Shown: in pieces, positions 44,549 to 57,961 of the stretch
Numbering within the stretch: the stretch's first letter is position 1
Layout of the letters: the number at the start of each line of letters is the position of its first letter
Assembly: GCF_003014555.1 (NCBI RefSeq)
Contig: NZ_PYGE01000014.1
Coordinates: 81,248 to 145,247 of the forward strand
Direction: 5' to 3'
Length of the DNA stretch: 64,000 nt
From: Haloactinopolyspora alba
GTDB taxonomy: Bacteria > Actinomycetota > Actinomycetes > Jiangellales > Jiangellaceae
Notes under the pieces: model-generated
What the model was told of the DNA's origin: nothing
Databases searched by the model: none
The model's input: only the letters and a program-made list of their open reading frames with translations
Program-made: the position numbers and the translations under genes

Positions 44549-45701
44549 GAGCCGATTCCCCCTTGACTTCCGTTGACGGGACGCCCCGCTCCGCGATCTC
44601 GCGGGCCGCCTCCAGGTAGGACAATGCACCACTCGACGCGGCGTCGTACGTCATCACCGTCTGGCCGTAACTCGGCGCCTCACTGATCCGCACCGAACGC
44701 GGGATGGTGGTCTGCAGCACCGTGTCACCGAAGTGCTGGCGCACCTCTTCGGCCACCTGCGCCGCCAGCCGGGTGCGGCCGTCGTACATCGTCAGCATGA
44801 TCGTCGAGATGGCCAGCTCGCGGTTCAGGTGCGCGCGGACCATGTCGATGTTGTTCAGCAGCTGGCTCAGGCCCTCGAGCGCGTAGTACTCGCACTGGAT
44901 CGGGATCAGCACCTCGTCGCCGCCCACCAGAGCGTTCACCGTGAGCAGTCCCAGCGACGGAGGGCAGTCGATGAGCACGTAGTCGTAGTCGACGTCGTCC
45001 TGCGCCAGGTGCTGCTGAAGTCCCTTGCGCATCCGCGACTCTCGCGCTACCAGTGACACGAGCTCGATCTCGGCGCCGGCGAGATCTATGGTCGCCGGCA
45101 CACACCACAGCCCGTCGAACTCGTCGACCTTCTGCACGACGTCGGACATCGGGCCTTCTTCGACGATGACGTCGTAGATGCTCGGGATCTCGGCGTGGTG
45201 GTCGATGCCCAGCGCGGTCGACGCGTTGCCCTGAGGGTCGAGGTCGACCACCAGCACCTTGAGTCCGCTGACGGCGAGTGCCGCGGCCAGGTTCACCGTG
45301 GTCGTCGTCTTCCCGACGCCGCCCTTCTGGTTGGCCACCACCATCACCCGGGTCCGGTCCGGGCGTGGCATCGGTGACGTGCGCCGTCCCACCGCCATCA
45401 GAGCCACGGCCGCTTCGCGCGCGATCGGGGTGTCCATGTCGGCCAACGGGCCCGACATCGAGAAGTCCGTCAGTTCCGACGCAGTATCGACGTGCGCGTT
45501 CGCCGTCGGCTCCGCCGCACCGTCACCCGTACTCACAGAATCCTCACGCTCCAGGTTCGACGGACCGTCCGTCGGCTCGGTGGTTCCACGTCCCAGTGGC
45601 CAGCCAACTGCGCTCCGGCCTTCCCCCGTTGCGTCCCCGTTCGCGACATCCCCACCCGTCACCGGCCATCCGAGCCCGGTGACGACAGAGGTATCGCTCA
45701 T
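44541..45701 (-). CDS. parA: chromosome partitioning ATPase ParA
   Basis: This 386-residue Walker-type ATPase has a deviant Walker [21 protein letters not shown] at about 120, A' [13 protein letters not shown] and [12 protein letters not shown]. It has an unusually long N-terminal extension (about 115 residues, disordered, Thr/Glu/Gly-rich) before the fold; typical ParA has fewer than 30. The ATG at 45701 follows GGAGGAAG, and the further upstream open frame is rejected as it overlaps rsmG. It moves ParB-parS origin complexes. Confidence 0.95.
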   Translation of the reverse strand: MSDTSVVTGLGWPVTGGDVANGDATGEGRSAVGWPLGRGTTEPTDGPSNLEREDSVSTGDGAAEPTANAHVDTASELTDFSMSGPLADMDTPIAREAAVALMAVGRRTSPMPRPDRTRVMVVANQKGGVGKTTTTVNLAAALAVSGLKVLVVDLDPQGNASTALGIDHHAEIPSIYDVIVEEGPMSDVVQKVDEFDGLWCVPATIDLAGAEIELVSLVARESRMRKGLQQHLAQDDVDYDYVLIDCPPSLGLLTVNALVGGDEVLIPIQCEYYALEGLSQLLNNIDMVRAHLNRELAISTIMLTMYDGRTRLAAQVAEEVRQHFGDTVLQTTIPRSVRISEAPSYGQTVMTYDAASSGALSYLEAAREIAERGVPSTEVKGESAHG

Positions 45702-46495
45702 CTGTTCTTCCTCCGTTGCCGTCCTCGTCGGTCCCGTGTCCGCTTTGTCGGCGGTGTCCGCTGTGCCTGCTGTGTCCGGCCGAGCGTGACGACGGCGACT
45801 CGCGCCGCCGGCTCGCCCGCGTCCGAACCGACCTCTTCCACTGTCCACGACTCCGCGCCCATTTTCGCCAACGACGCGGCCGATTCGCCCAACTCTTCGG
45901 CAACGGATCGACCTTTCAGCGCCAGCAGCCGTCCCCCCGGCCGCAAAAGCGGCAGCGTCCATCTCGCGAGCTTGTCCATCGGCGCCACCGCGCGGGCGGT
46001 GACCACGTCGAACCCGCCGTCCGGCCGGACCTCCTCCGCGCGCGTCCGCAACACCGACACGCGGTCACGGATCCCGAGGTCGGTCACCACCTCGGCCAGG
46101 AACTCACTGCGTCGCAACAACGGCTCGACCAGCGTGACGTGCAGGTCCGGACGCAGTACGGCCAGCGGCACTCCGGGCAACCCCGCACCGGAGCCGACGT
46201 CGGCCACGGTGGCGCCGGGTTCGACCAGGACGGAGATCGCCACCGAGTTCAGGACGTGCCGATCCCAGAGCCTCGGGATCTCACGCGGACCGAGCAGCCC
46301 GCGCTCGATTCCGGCACCCGCCAGCCACTCGACATACGCACGGGCCGTCGGGAGGCTCTCACCGAAGAGTTCCCGTGCCTGCTCCGGAGGCTCCGGGGGC
46401 GAGGTGATGGCCGAGCCCACGTCGTCGTCGGCAGAGGCTGTGCTCGCCGGTCCGGGCGGCGTCGACCGTCCATCGCCCCGTCCCGGCGTCGGCAC
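45698..46495 (-). CDS. rsmG: 16S rRNA (guanine-N7) methyltransferase RsmG
   Basis: This 265-residue SAM-dependent methyltransferase of the GidB family modifies G527 (E. coli numbering) of 16S rRNA. The SAM motif is VADVGSGAGLPGVPLAVLRP, followed by VTLVEPLLRRSEFL and VTARAVAPMDKL. The N-terminal 40 residues and Arg-rich C-terminal tail are extensions. The GTG at 46495 sits 8 bases after GGAGG; a GTG at 46504 is an alternative. The stop overlaps the parA start (ATGA). Confidence 0.93.
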   Translation of the reverse strand: MPTPGRGDGRSTPPGPASTASADDDVGSAITSPPEPPEQARELFGESLPTARAYVEWLAGAGIERGLLGPREIPRLWDRHVLNSVAISVLVEPGATVADVGSGAGLPGVPLAVLRPDLHVTLVEPLLRRSEFLAEVVTDLGIRDRVSVLRTRAEEVRPDGGFDVVTARAVAPMDKLARWTLPLLRPGGRLLALKGRSVAEELGESAASLAKMGAESWTVEEVGSDAGEPAARVAVVTLGRTQQAQRTPPTKRTRDRRGRQRRKNR

Positions 46496-46524
46496 GACTC
46501 CCACCTCCGAAAATCTGCGCGCGG

Positions 46525-46540
46525 CGTTTCACGTGAAACC
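46525..46540. promoter_or_regulatory. parS site 4 between jag and rsmG
   Basis: CGTTTCACGTGAAACC contains the perfect 14-bp core GTTTCACGTGAAAC (46526-46539) in the 53-base gap upstream of rsmG. Confidence 0.93.
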
Positions 46541-46548
46541 GCGGCTGC

Positions 46549-47073
46549 TCACACCGGCGGCATGACCACCACGTACCGCCGCGGCTCTTCGCCCTCGGAA
46601 CTGCTCTGCAGACCGGCCTCGGCCACGGCGTCGTGCACGACCTTCCGTTCGAACGGGGACATCGCGCCCAGCGACTCGGACTCGCCCGAGGTCCGCACCG
46701 CTTCGATGACACGCTTCGCCAGATCGGACACCTCGGCACGCCGACGCGCCCGGTAGGCACCCACGTCCAGCATCAGCCGGCTGCGCTCACCGGTCTCACG
46801 CACCACCGCGAGCCGCGTCAGCTCCTGCAGCGCCTCGAGCACCTCGCCGTTCTCGCCCACCAGCACGTCGAGGTCGTCACCGAGGACCGACACGACGGCG
46901 CGGTCGCTCTCGACGTCCATGTCGATGTCACCGTCGAGATCGGCGATGTCGAGCAGTCCCTCGAGGTAGTCCGCAGCGACGTCGCCCTCGCGCTCGAGCC
47001 GCTTCGCCTTGCTCATTCCCTGGTCCTCGTCGCGATCGTCGTCGACCACGGCGCCGCTGTCAGCTTCGCTCAC
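46549..47073 (-). CDS. jag: Jag/KhpB RNA-binding protein
   Basis: This 174-residue protein has an acidic N terminus, a KH domain (about 60-105, VSVLGDDLDVLVGENGEVLE), and a C-terminal R3H domain (about 110-174, SPFERKVVHDAVAE ... EEPRRYVVVMP). The Jag_N domain of firmicutes is absent, as usual in actinobacteria. The GTG at 47073 follows GGAGGAAG. KhpB binds RNA with KhpA; it is encoded just downstream of yidC here as in most relatives. Confidence 0.93.
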   Translation of the reverse strand: MSEADSGAVVDDDRDEDQGMSKAKRLEREGDVAADYLEGLLDIADLDGDIDMDVESDRAVVSVLGDDLDVLVGENGEVLEALQELTRLAVVRETGERSRLMLDVGAYRARRRAEVSDLAKRVIEAVRTSGESESLGAMSPFERKVVHDAVAEAGLQSSSEGEEPRRYVVVMPPV

Positions 47074-47197
47074 GATGTGCTTCCTCCAGATCGATTCCCC
47101 GGACCGGCCGAGCCATGGCTCCGCGGTCCTTCGAGTCTCACGATCACTCGGCGTTCCCGCTCCGTCGACGGCGCCGGACACTGCCGGCAGCACCGTC

Positions 47198-48127
47198 TCA
47201 TTTCTTCTTGCGCTGTGAACGCGTGGTCTTCTTCGGTTGCTGGCGCACGACCTGGGGCGGGACCTCGACCTGTTCCTTCGCCTCTTCGGCGGGCGCCTCG
47301 ATGGGCTGGCCCTTACGCTTCGCCTTCGCCTCTCGGCGACGCTGCTGGGCTTGTTCTGCCTCGGTTCCGGGCGCGGGCATCCGCCGGATGACGTACAGCT
47401 GCTGCGCCATGGTCCAGATGTTTGACGTCAGCCAGTACAGCACCGTGCCCAGCGGGAAGTACACACCGGAGAACGCGAAGACGAGAGGCAGCACGTACAG
47501 CAACACCTTCTGCTGCTGCGCGAACGGTCCCTCCAGCGACTCCTTCGGCATGTTCTTGCGCATGATCTGCCGCTGCGTGATGAACTGGCTGGCCACCATC
47601 AGCACGACCATCACCGCGGCGATGATCCGGGTGTTGAGCACGTCCGTGCTCAGGAACGAGTCCGCCAGCGGCGCCCCGAAGATCTGCGCGCTGCCGGCCG
47701 ACTCGAACAGCCCCTGGTGATTGGTGAAAGCGCCCCGCGGATCGTCGTTCGCGATACCGTCGAGCACGCGGAACAGCGCGAACAAGAACGGCGCCTGCAA
47801 CAGGATCGGCAGGCAGGACGCGAACGGGTTCGTGCCGCTGTCCTTGTAGAGCTTCATCGTCTCCTGCTGGAGACGCTCGCGGTCGCCCTTGTACTTCTTC
47901 TGCAACTCACGCAGCTGCGGCTGGAGGACCTGCATCTTGCGCTGGGAGCGGATCTGACGCACGAACAGCGGGATCAGCAGCGTGCGGATCACGATCACCA
48001 GGCCGATGATGGACAGCGTCCAGTTCACGCCGTCGTGGCCGATGCCGATCAGCGTGTCGAACAGCCAATGCCAGCCGATCATGATCCAGCTGACCAGATA
48101 GAGCAGCGGCGAGAGGACGGTATCCAC
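47198..48127 (-). CDS. yidC: membrane protein insertase YidC
   Basis: This 309-residue YidC/Oxa1 insertase has five membrane segments. The hydrophilic-groove Arg is in VIRTLLIPLFVRQIRSQRKM, the coiled hairpin is LQPQLRELQKKYKGDRERLQ, and the tail is highly basic (KKTTRSQRKKK). It lacks the large periplasmic domain of proteobacteria. The GTG start has a distant GAGGAG. It works with SecYEG and alone, together with the neighbouring YidD. Confidence 0.95.
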   Translation of the reverse strand: MDTVLSPLLYLVSWIMIGWHWLFDTLIGIGHDGVNWTLSIIGLVIVIRTLLIPLFVRQIRSQRKMQVLQPQLRELQKKYKGDRERLQQETMKLYKDSGTNPFASCLPILLQAPFLFALFRVLDGIANDDPRGAFTNHQGLFESAGSAQIFGAPLADSFLSTDVLNTRIIAAVMVVLMVASQFITQRQIMRKNMPKESLEGPFAQQQKVLLYVLPLVFAFSGVYFPLGTVLYWLTSNIWTMAQQLYVIRRMPAPGTEAEQAQQRRREAKAKRKGQPIEAPAEEAKEQVEVPPQVVRQQPKKTTRSQRKKK

Positions 48128-48134
48128 GGGTGTA

Positions 48135-48485
48135 TCAGACTCCTCTGAGAACGGCTCGTTCGTCGTCCGGTGGCACGGTCAGCGGTGAGGACTCGGCATG
48201 GCCCGTCCCCGTGGTCGGCGGCGGATCGTCACCGTCGGTGCCGGCGGCCCGTCCCCACCATCGATAACGATCCGGGCTCGGCACGAGATCCACGCCGCCG
48301 GCGCACCACGGATGGCAACGTCCGAGCCGGCGTAACGTCAGCCAGCTGCCGCGCACCGACCCGTACGTCTCGACAGCCTCGAGCGCATAGGCCGAGCAGG
48401 ACGGGTAGTAGCGGCACGTCTGCCCGTACATCGGGCTGATGACCAGGCGGTAGCCCTTGAGCAAAGCAATGAGCAGGTATTTCAT
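48135..48485 (-). CDS. yidD: membrane insertion efficiency factor YidD
   Basis: This 116-residue protein has the family signature: an amphipathic N terminus (LLIALLKGYRLVISPMYGQT) then CRYYPSCSAYALEAVETYG and GRCHPWCAGGVDLVP with three conserved Cys. The C-terminal 40 residues are disordered. The ATG overlaps the rnpA stop (ATGA). It assists YidC-dependent insertion. Confidence 0.95.
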   Translation of the reverse strand: MKYLLIALLKGYRLVISPMYGQTCRYYPSCSAYALEAVETYGSVRGSWLTLRRLGRCHPWCAGGVDLVPSPDRYRWWGRAAGTDGDDPPPTTGTGHAESSPLTVPPDDERAVLRGV

Positions 48486-48844
48486 CGCCGCTGACCTCCG
48501 CGTGTCAGTGCCCGGTCCAGGGCTGCGTCGAGATCGGCGGCCAACAGTGCGCTGCTGGCGCCTGCGGCGGGAGGAAGAGCCCGGACCACGACCCGCGCAC
48601 CTTCCGGAATGCGGCCGACCCGCGCGGCCATCAGGTGGCGCAGGCGTCGCTTGACCGTGTTGCGTGCCACGGCGTTGCCCACGGCGCGGCCGACGGTGAA
48701 CCCCACCGTCGGCGGACCGGTCGACGCCGTGACGTCAGGGGGAAGGAAGTGCACGACGATACGCGGCCGCCCGACTCGCACTCCCCGGCGTGCCGTGGTC
48801 CGGAAATCCACCGGCCGCCGCAACCGATGTTCCGCCTTCAGCAC
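48482..48844 (-). CDS. rnpA: ribonuclease P protein component
   Basis: This 120-residue protein subunit of RNase P matures tRNA 5' ends. The N-terminal LKAEHRLRRPVDFRTTARRG and the RNR motif VGNAVARNTVKRRLRHLM are present. The GTG at 48844 gives the usual family length and N terminus; an in-frame GTG at 48901 would overlap rpmH and is less likely. The operon rpmH-rnpA-yidD-yidC is standard. Confidence 0.93.
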   Translation of the reverse strand: MLKAEHRLRRPVDFRTTARRGVRVGRPRIVVHFLPPDVTASTGPPTVGFTVGRAVGNAVARNTVKRRLRHLMAARVGRIPEGARVVVRALPPAAGASSALLAADLDAALDRALTRGGQRR

Positions 48845-48881
48845 CTCGGATCGTCGTGCGAGTGCACGCCGGTCTGCCTGG

Positions 48882-49019
48882 TCAGGCCGACAGCTTGGCA
48901 CGGCCCTTGCGGCGCCGGGACGTCACGATGGAACGACCGGCGCGTGTACGCATACGCAGCCGGAAACCGTGGGTCTTCGCACGACGGCGGTTGTTCGGCT
49001 GGAAGGTGCGCTTGACCAC
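48882..49019 (-). CDS. rpmH: 50S ribosomal protein L34
   Basis: This is a 45-residue protein starting [18 protein letters not shown], with [13 protein letters not shown] at the C terminus, the complete L34 signature. The GTG at 49019 follows AGGAG by 7 bases. It is the first gene of the leftward operon and is divergent from dnaA. Confidence 0.97.
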   Translation of the reverse strand: MVKRTFQPNNRRRAKTHGFRLRMRTRAGRSIVTSRRRKGRAKLSA

Positions 49020-49258
49020 GTCCGGGCTCCTGTGTCTGTGAGCGAGCTGTTCGTACTTCGGATGTCTCGTCCAGGACCCGCGCCGCCAACGGGCAGACTA
49101 CGCCCAGGCAGGTTGAAAAGAGCCCTCGTCGGACCGATTTACGGTACGCGCTGGCCGGTGCTCAGGTCAAACTAACGCACCCACCGGTCCCGTGGCCTGC
49201 GAACCGACCATACTGACATCGGCACGGGCTGATGGTCGCACAACGACACGCCGCGGAC

Positions 49259-49451
49259 TTCTCCACAAACCTGTGGACACCAGTTGAACCGGCGACCGCA
49301 TGTTGTTAGCGTCACGGTCTCCGGAGACGGCCACAGGGACGCACCATGCGTCCGGAATTCCGTTGTGTTCATGCAGGTCATAACAGACGAACGAAGGAAC
49401 GGACCCAAGCTGCGCACGCTCTCCACACGCTGTGGATGATGGTGTGGACAA
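49259..49451. promoter_or_regulatory. DnaA-box cluster in rpmH-dnaA gap
   Basis: The 482-base gap 49020-49501 holds divergent promoters and several DnaA boxes: TTCTCCACA (49259-49267), TGTGGACAC (49272-49280), TGTGGATGA (about 49431) and a perfect TGTGGACAA (49443-49451). They suit DnaA autoregulation or an extended origin. No small gene is convincing here. Confidence 0.7.
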
Positions 49452-49501
49452 AGGCACGACGGGGGTGGCGCTTTCTACAGCCGCCAGTTGGGAGACAGAC
49501 C

Positions 49502-50995
49502 GTGGCAGACGAGGCCGCCGACGACTTCATCGCCGCGTGGACGAAGGCGCTGGCCGACCTCGACTCGGTCGAGATCGGGCCGCAGCAGCGAGCCTTCCTC
49601 TCCCAGGCCCGGCCCATCACGCTGGTGGAGGGCACCGCCGTCGTCGCGGTGCCGAGCGACTTCGCGCGGGCACAGATCGAGCAACGGCTGCGCAACCACA
49701 TCGTCGACGCGCTCTCCGCGACGCTCGGCAAACCCGTCGGTCTCGCCGTCAGCGTGACGCCACCCTCGGACGACCCCGAAGCCGCCGACCCGGCCGCCTC
49801 CCCGTCCGACGCCGTCGCCGCGTCCACCTCGGCTCCCGGCGCCGACAAGCCGCCGTCGGACGACACCGAGGAGATCCCCACCGTCACACCGCCGCCGGAG
49901 CCCACGTTCGTCACGTCCCGCGCGAGCACCGACACGCCGCGGCGTACCGAGCCCGAGGGCCCGCACCTCAATCCGCGCTACACGTTCGACACGTTCGTCA
50001 TCGGCGCCAGCAACCGGTTCGCCCACGCCGCCACCGTCGCCGTCGCCGAAGCGCCGGGCAAGGCGTACAACCCACTGCACGTCTACGGCGAGTCCGGCCT
50101 GGGCAAGACCCATCTGCTGCACGCGATCGGTCACTACGCCCGGACGATGTATCCCGGCACCCGTGTGCGCTACGTCAGCTCCGAGGAGTTCACGAACGAC
50201 TTCATCAACTCCATCCGCGACGACAAGGCCTCCGCCTTCCAGCGCCGGTACCGCGACGTCGACATCCTGCTCATCGACGACATCCAGTTCCTCGAGGGCA
50301 AGATCCAGACGCAGGAGGAGTTCTTCCACACCTTCAACACGCTGCACAACGCCAGCAAGCAGATCGTCATCTCCTCCGACCGGCCGCCCAAGCAGCTCTC
50401 GGCACTCGAAGACCGGCTGCGTAACCGCTTCGAATGGGGCCTGACCTGCGACGTTCAGCCGCCGGACCTCGAGACCAGGATCGCCATCCTGTCCAAGAAG
50501 GCCTCACAGGACGACCTCAACGTCACGCCCGACGTCCTCGAGTACATCGCCAGCCGCATCGCCACGAACATCCGCGAGCTCGAAGGCGCACTGATCCGGG
50601 TCACGGCCTTCGCGAGTCTGAACCGCCAGCCCGTCGACCTGTCGCTCGCCGAGATCGTGCTCCGCGACCTGGTGCCCACCGACACCGGACCGGAGATCAC
50701 GGCGGCGACCATCATGGCGCAGACCTCGGCGTACTTCGGGCTGACCATGGAGGACCTGCAGGGCACGAGCCGCAGCCGGGTCCTGGTCACGGCCCGCCAG
50801 ATCGCGATGTACCTGTGCCGGGAGCTGACCGAGCTCTCACTGCCGAAGATCGGACAGCACTTCGGCGGACGCGACCACACCACGGTCATGCACGCCGAAC
50901 GCAAGATCCGCACCCTGATGGCCGAACGACGCAGCGTCTTCAACCAGGTCACCGAGTTGACGAACCGCATCAAGCAACAGGCGAGGCAGTCATGA
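49502..50995 (+). CDS. dnaA: replication initiator DnaA
   Basis: This 497-residue initiator has domain I (about 10-85), a variable Pro/Ser/Asp-rich domain II (about 90-155), AAA+ domain III and a DNA-binding domain IV. Walker A is [19 protein letters not shown], Walker B is [14 protein letters not shown], and the DnaA signature in domain IV is [15 protein letters not shown]. The GTG at 49502 follows GGGAGA; an in-frame upstream extension crosses the DnaA-box region and is rejected. Confidence 0.98.
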   Translation: MADEAADDFIAAWTKALADLDSVEIGPQQRAFLSQARPITLVEGTAVVAVPSDFARAQIEQRLRNHIVDALSATLGKPVGLAVSVTPPSDDPEAADPAASPSDAVAASTSAPGADKPPSDDTEEIPTVTPPPEPTFVTSRASTDTPRRTEPEGPHLNPRYTFDTFVIGASNRFAHAATVAVAEAPGKAYNPLHVYGESGLGKTHLLHAIGHYARTMYPGTRVRYVSSEEFTNDFINSIRDDKASAFQRRYRDVDILLIDDIQFLEGKIQTQEEFFHTFNTLHNASKQIVISSDRPPKQLSALEDRLRNRFEWGLTCDVQPPDLETRIAILSKKASQDDLNVTPDVLEYIASRIATNIRELEGALIRVTAFASLNRQPVDLSLAEIVLRDLVPTDTGPEITAATIMAQTSAYFGLTMEDLQGTSRSRVLVTARQIAMYLCRELTELSLPKIGQHFGGRDHTTVMHAERKIRTLMAERRSVFNQVTELTNRIKQQARQS

Positions 50996-51433
50996 CGATG
51001 CCGCTCGGACGGACGGCCACCGGCGCACCCGAATCACACCGAAACCGCGTGATCGACTTCGCACAGGGTGTGGAGAACACTGTGGAAAGTGTGGCCGACG
51101 CGGTGGACGCGTCGGGGAAAGTTGTCATCCACCGGTGGACACGGGCCGGCGGTCCACGTCACCCACAACGGCGACGCACATCCGAGGTGGACGGCCACAA
51201 CCGATGTGAACTGCGACGATCATCGTCGTCCACAATGTCCACCGGCCCTATGGACACGACGAGACCAGCCATGTGATCCGACGCGCCGCACAAGTGGGGA
51301 CGGCACGTTCCTGTGGACGGCGGACGACAGAGGAACCTGAAAGACCTCTTCCACAGTTGTCAGGGCTCCGTGGAAGGATGATGTGTGAACCACAACGACC
51401 CGGGCGGATGCCCGAGGGGAGGGCGGTGGACCG
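50996..51433. other. oriC, chromosomal replication origin
   Basis: The dnaA-dnaN gap contains many near-matches to TTGTCCACA on both strands: TGTGGAGAA (51069), TGTGGAAAG (51081), GGTGGACAC (51134), TCGTCCACA (51226), ATGTCCACC (51235), TATGGACAC (51249), TGTGGACGG (51312) and TTCCACA with TTGTCAGG (51349-51363). This is the usual actinobacterial location and box style. An open frame from about 50992 is not considered real. A DNA-unwinding element is not obvious by eye. Confidence 0.88.
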
Positions 51434-52567
51434 GTGAAGTTCCGGCTCGATCGTGATGTACTGGCCGACGCGGTCGCATGGACCGCGCGGACCCTGCCGA
51501 ACCGGCCGACCGTGCCGGTGCTCGCCGGACTGCGCATCGACGCGTCCGACGGTCAGGTCTCGTTCTCCTCGTTCGACTACGAGGTGTCCGGCAGGGTCTC
51601 GCTCGACGCCGACGTGGCCGACGGCGGCACCGTCCTCGTGTCCGGCCGGCTACTCGCGGACATCGCGAAGTCACTGCCCAACAAGCCCGTCGACCTGCAC
51701 TCGGACGGGTCGAAGGTCACCATCACCTGCGGCAGCGCCAGGTTCACCCTGTTGACCCTTCCGGTCGAGGAGTATCCCGAGCTCCCAGAGCTCCCGGCCG
51801 CTTCCGGCACCATCGAGGGCACCGCCTTCGCCGAGGCCGTTGCCCAGGTGGCGGTCGCCGCGGGCAAGGACGACATGCTGCCCACGCTCACCGGCATCCG
51901 GATCGAGATCGAGGGCGAGAAGGTCACGCTCGCGGCCACCGACCGGTACCGGATGGCCGTGCGCGAGCTCACCTGGCAGCCGGGCCGCCCGGACCTGTCC
52001 GCCATCGCCCTCGTCCCGGCCCGGACCCTCGTCGACGCCGCCAAGACGTTGGCGTCGTCCGGGCAGGTCACGGTCGCGCTCGGGGGTGACTCCGGCGACA
52101 GCCTCATCGGCGTCGCCGCGGGCGGCCGGCACACCACCAGCCGGCTCATCGACGGTGAATGGGTGCCGAACTACCGGCGCATCTTCCCCACCGAGACCGC
52201 CACCGTCGCCAGGGTCGAGATCTCCACGCTGATCGAGTCGGTCAAGCGGGTCGCGCTCGTCGCCGAACGCAACACGCCGGTGCGGCTCTCGTTCGACGAG
52301 GGCCAGGTGGTGCTCGAGGCCGGCAGCGGTGAGGACGCGCAGGCGTCGGAGGCGCTGCAGGCCGAGGTCGACGGCCCGGCCATCGCCACCGGGTTCAACC
52401 CCACGTACCTGCTGGACGGCCTGCAGGCGCTGGGTACGACGTTCGCGCACCTGTCGTTCACCGAGACGCCAATGAAACCGGTGGTCATCCAGGGTGTGGA
52501 CAGCGCGGAGTCGGAGCCGGACGGAGGGTATCGCTACCTGGCGATGCCGATCCGGCTGTCCGGCTGA
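51434..52567 (+). CDS. dnaN: DNA polymerase III beta sliding clamp
   Basis: This 377-residue three-domain clamp has typical length. Its N-terminal MKFRLDRDVLADAVAWTART, domain II TDRYRMAVREL and the C-terminal LAMPIRL ending are diagnostic. The GTG at 51434 follows a GGGGAGGG stretch. It tethers the replicative polymerase and is transcribed rightwards from oriC. Confidence 0.97.
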   Translation: MKFRLDRDVLADAVAWTARTLPNRPTVPVLAGLRIDASDGQVSFSSFDYEVSGRVSLDADVADGGTVLVSGRLLADIAKSLPNKPVDLHSDGSKVTITCGSARFTLLTLPVEEYPELPELPAASGTIEGTAFAEAVAQVAVAAGKDDMLPTLTGIRIEIEGEKVTLAATDRYRMAVRELTWQPGRPDLSAIALVPARTLVDAAKTLASSGQVTVALGGDSGDSLIGVAAGGRHTTSRLIDGEWVPNYRRIFPTETATVARVEISTLIESVKRVALVAERNTPVRLSFDEGQVVLEAGSGEDAQASEALQAEVDGPAIATGFNPTYLLDGLQALGTTFAHLSFTETPMKPVVIQGVDSAESEPDGGYRYLAMPIRLSG

Positions 52568-52614
52568 CGCCGTCGGCCGCCGACGCCCAACGCACAGATC
52601 ACGAAGGGACGCAC

Positions 52615-53538
<924 letters not shown>

Positions 53539-53545
53539 CCAGCCG

Positions 53546-54703
53546 ATGTACGTCGCGCACCTGTCCCTGGCGGACTTCCGGTCGTACACCGAGGTCGAAC
53601 TACCGCTCGAGCCCGGTGTGACCACCTTCGTCGGGCCCAACGGGCAGGGCAAGACCAACCTCGTCGAGGCGGTGAACTATCTCGCCACGCTCGGCAGCCA
53701 CCGCGTGGCACAGGACGCGCCGCTGGTCCGGTTCGGCACCGAACGTGCGGTGATCCGCGCTGACGTCGTCGACACGTCGGCCACGACGCCGCGACACAAC
53801 CTGCTCGAGGTCGAGATCACCCCGGGCAAGGCGAACCGTGCCCGGCTGAACCGGTCGCCGGCCACCCGGCCGCGGGACATTCTCGGCATCGTGACCACGG
53901 TGCTGTTCGCCCCGGAAGATCTCGCCCTGGTGAAGGGTGACCCCGCCCAGCGCCGGCGGTTCCTCGACGACGTGCTCGTGGCGCGGGCACCGCGGTTCGC
54001 CGGCGTCCGCGCCGACTACGACCGGGTGCTCAAGCAACGCAACGCCCTGCTGAAGTCGGCGGGGGCGGCCACCCGCGGCGCCAAGCGCGGCGGGCAGGCG
54101 CCGGACCTGTCCACGCTCGACGTCTGGGACACGCACCTGTCCACCGCCGGCGCCGAACTGCTGGCCGCCCGCCTCGAACTGGTCGATGCGCTGCGCCCGC
54201 TGGTGGCCAAGGCCTACGACGCGGTCGCCGCCGGCGGAGCGGGCGACGCCCAGCTGACCTACCGGTCGTCGCTCGGGCCGGAGATGGATCAGGCGGCGGA
54301 TCGCGACACCCTGGCGCGAGAGCTGCTCGCAGCGGCGGGACGGGCACGACAGGACGAGATCGAGCGCGGCGTGTCGCTGGTGGGGCCGCACCGCGACGAT
54401 CTGGTGCTGGGCCTCGGGCCGATGCCGGCCAAGGGGTACGCCAGCCACGGCGAGTCCTGGTCGTTCGCCCTCGCGCTCCGGCTCGCCTCCTACGAGCTGC
54501 TGCGCGCGGGTGGCAGCGATCCGGTGCTGGTGCTCGACGACGTCTTCGCCGAACTCGACACCGGCCGACGTGATCGGCTCGCGCGGCTGGTGGCGGACGC
54601 CGAGCAGGTGCTGGTGACGGCGGCGGTTCCGGACGACGTGCCGGACCGGCTCGAGGGCTCCCGAGTGGACGTCGGATCCGGCTCGGTCCGGCCCGTCGGG
54701 TGA
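53546..54703 (+). CDS. recF: DNA replication and repair protein RecF
   Basis: This 385-residue ABC-type ATPase assists RecA loading on gapped DNA. Walker A is [19 protein letters not shown], the ABC signature region is [15 protein letters not shown], and Walker B is [14 protein letters not shown]. The ATG at 53546 gives the usual N terminus ([13 protein letters not shown]). It begins 7 bases after gnd with a weak ribosome site, suggesting coupling. Confidence 0.96.
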   Translation: MYVAHLSLADFRSYTEVELPLEPGVTTFVGPNGQGKTNLVEAVNYLATLGSHRVAQDAPLVRFGTERAVIRADVVDTSATTPRHNLLEVEITPGKANRARLNRSPATRPRDILGIVTTVLFAPEDLALVKGDPAQRRRFLDDVLVARAPRFAGVRADYDRVLKQRNALLKSAGAATRGAKRGGQAPDLSTLDVWDTHLSTAGAELLAARLELVDALRPLVAKAYDAVAAGGAGDAQLTYRSSLGPEMDQAADRDTLARELLAAAGRARQDEIERGVSLVGPHRDDLVLGLGPMPAKGYASHGESWSFALALRLASYELLRAGGSDPVLVLDDVFAELDTGRRDRLARLVADAEQVLVTAAVPDDVPDRLEGSRVDVGSGSVRPVG

Positions 54704-54864
54704 GATCCGCCGGCACACCGGCCGACGCGCACCCGCGGCACGGCCTCCGGCAATTACGATCGCATCAGGACGTGGACGGACACGGCACAGCCGGACATCA
54801 GGGTTCCGGTGGGCCGACCGGCGCTCGTGCGTGGCTTCATCGGCCGGGGAGGTGAGATCGGAGC

Positions 54865-55542
54865 GTGAGCTCGACCGAGGACTCGGACCCGCCGGAGACC
54901 GGCGACACCGCCCCCGCGCAACCGACGCCGCAGCCGGCCGAGGCCGATCCGGGCGGCGGTGCCGTCAGCGCCGACGATCTCGCTGCCGCGGCCGGTTCCG
55001 GTTTCACGTGGAACCCCGACGGCGACGACGTGGCGAAGTCGCTGGTCTCGCGGGCGAAGGCCGCGGGACGCGCCGGTGGGCGCCCCGGATCCCGTGCGGA
55101 CCGTGGCAAACGCGGCGGGCAACGGGGCCACCGGCGCCGTGCCGCCCGGGCGCCGGGCTCGGGGTGGAGCGGCCCTGGTGGCGACGATCGCGACCCGCAG
55201 TCGCTCGAGGCGACCATGGACCGGCTGGTCGGAGAGCACGGATGGGAGGAACGGCTCGCGGTCCACGGCGCCGTCGCGCGGTGGGACCAGGTGGTTGGTC
55301 CCGACGTCGCGGCGCACGTCCGTCCCGAGGGATACGCCGAAGGCGTCCTGACCGTGCGTGCGGAGTCCACGGCCTGGGCGACCCAGGTCCGGCTGTTCGC
55401 GGCCGATCTCGTGGCGAAGCTCAACCGCGAGGTGGGCGACGGCACCGTGGTCCGGGTGCAGGTGCTGGGTCCGCAGGCGCCGAGCTGGAACAAGGGGCCA
55501 CGCCGGGTCCCCGGCCGCGGACCGCGGGACACCTACGGCTGA
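54865..55542 (+). CDS. dciA: DciA-family (DUF721) replicative helicase loader
   Basis: This 225-residue protein has a disordered N-terminal half, rich in Gly/Arg, and a C-terminal DUF721/DciA domain at about 110-205 (LEATMDRLVGEHGWEERLAV, WDQVVGPDVAAHVRPEGYAE, WATQVRLFAADLVAKLN). DciA proteins load DnaB helicase in bacteria lacking DnaC/DnaI. It sits between recF and gyrB as in mycobacteria. The coding region carries parS-like site 5. Confidence 0.9.
   Translation: MSSTEDSDPPETGDTAPAQPTPQPAEADPGGGAVSADDLAAAAGSGFTWNPDGDDVAKSLVSRAKAAGRAGGRPGSRADRGKRGGQRGHRRRAARAPGSGWSGPGGDDRDPQSLEATMDRLVGEHGWEERLAVHGAVARWDQVVGPDVAAHVRPEGYAEGVLTVRAESTAWATQVRLFAADLVAKLNREVGDGTVVRVQVLGPQAPSWNKGPRRVPGRGPRDTYG
55000..55015. 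promoter_or_regulatory. parS-like site 5 inside dciA
   Basis: GGTTTCACGTGGAACC matches the parS palindrome except for one base (A to G). It lies about 3.8 kb to the right of oriC, the only site on that side within the window. Confidence 0.8.
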
Positions 55543-57858
<2,316 letters not shown>

Positions 57859-57961
57859 GCGGGCATGGCACGACACGCAAGACATTGACGTCAACCGCGG
57901 GCCTCGCTCGCGCGTCATACATGATGTGCGGCCACGACGCCGCACCTGGAGGAACGAACAC

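Noticed and set aside
50992..51276. Open frame after dnaA that could encode an Arg/Ser-rich protein starting at an ATGA overlap
   Set aside because: It lies in the oriC region full of DnaA boxes, has no recognisable domain, and its composition looks like chance reading of GC-rich DNA.
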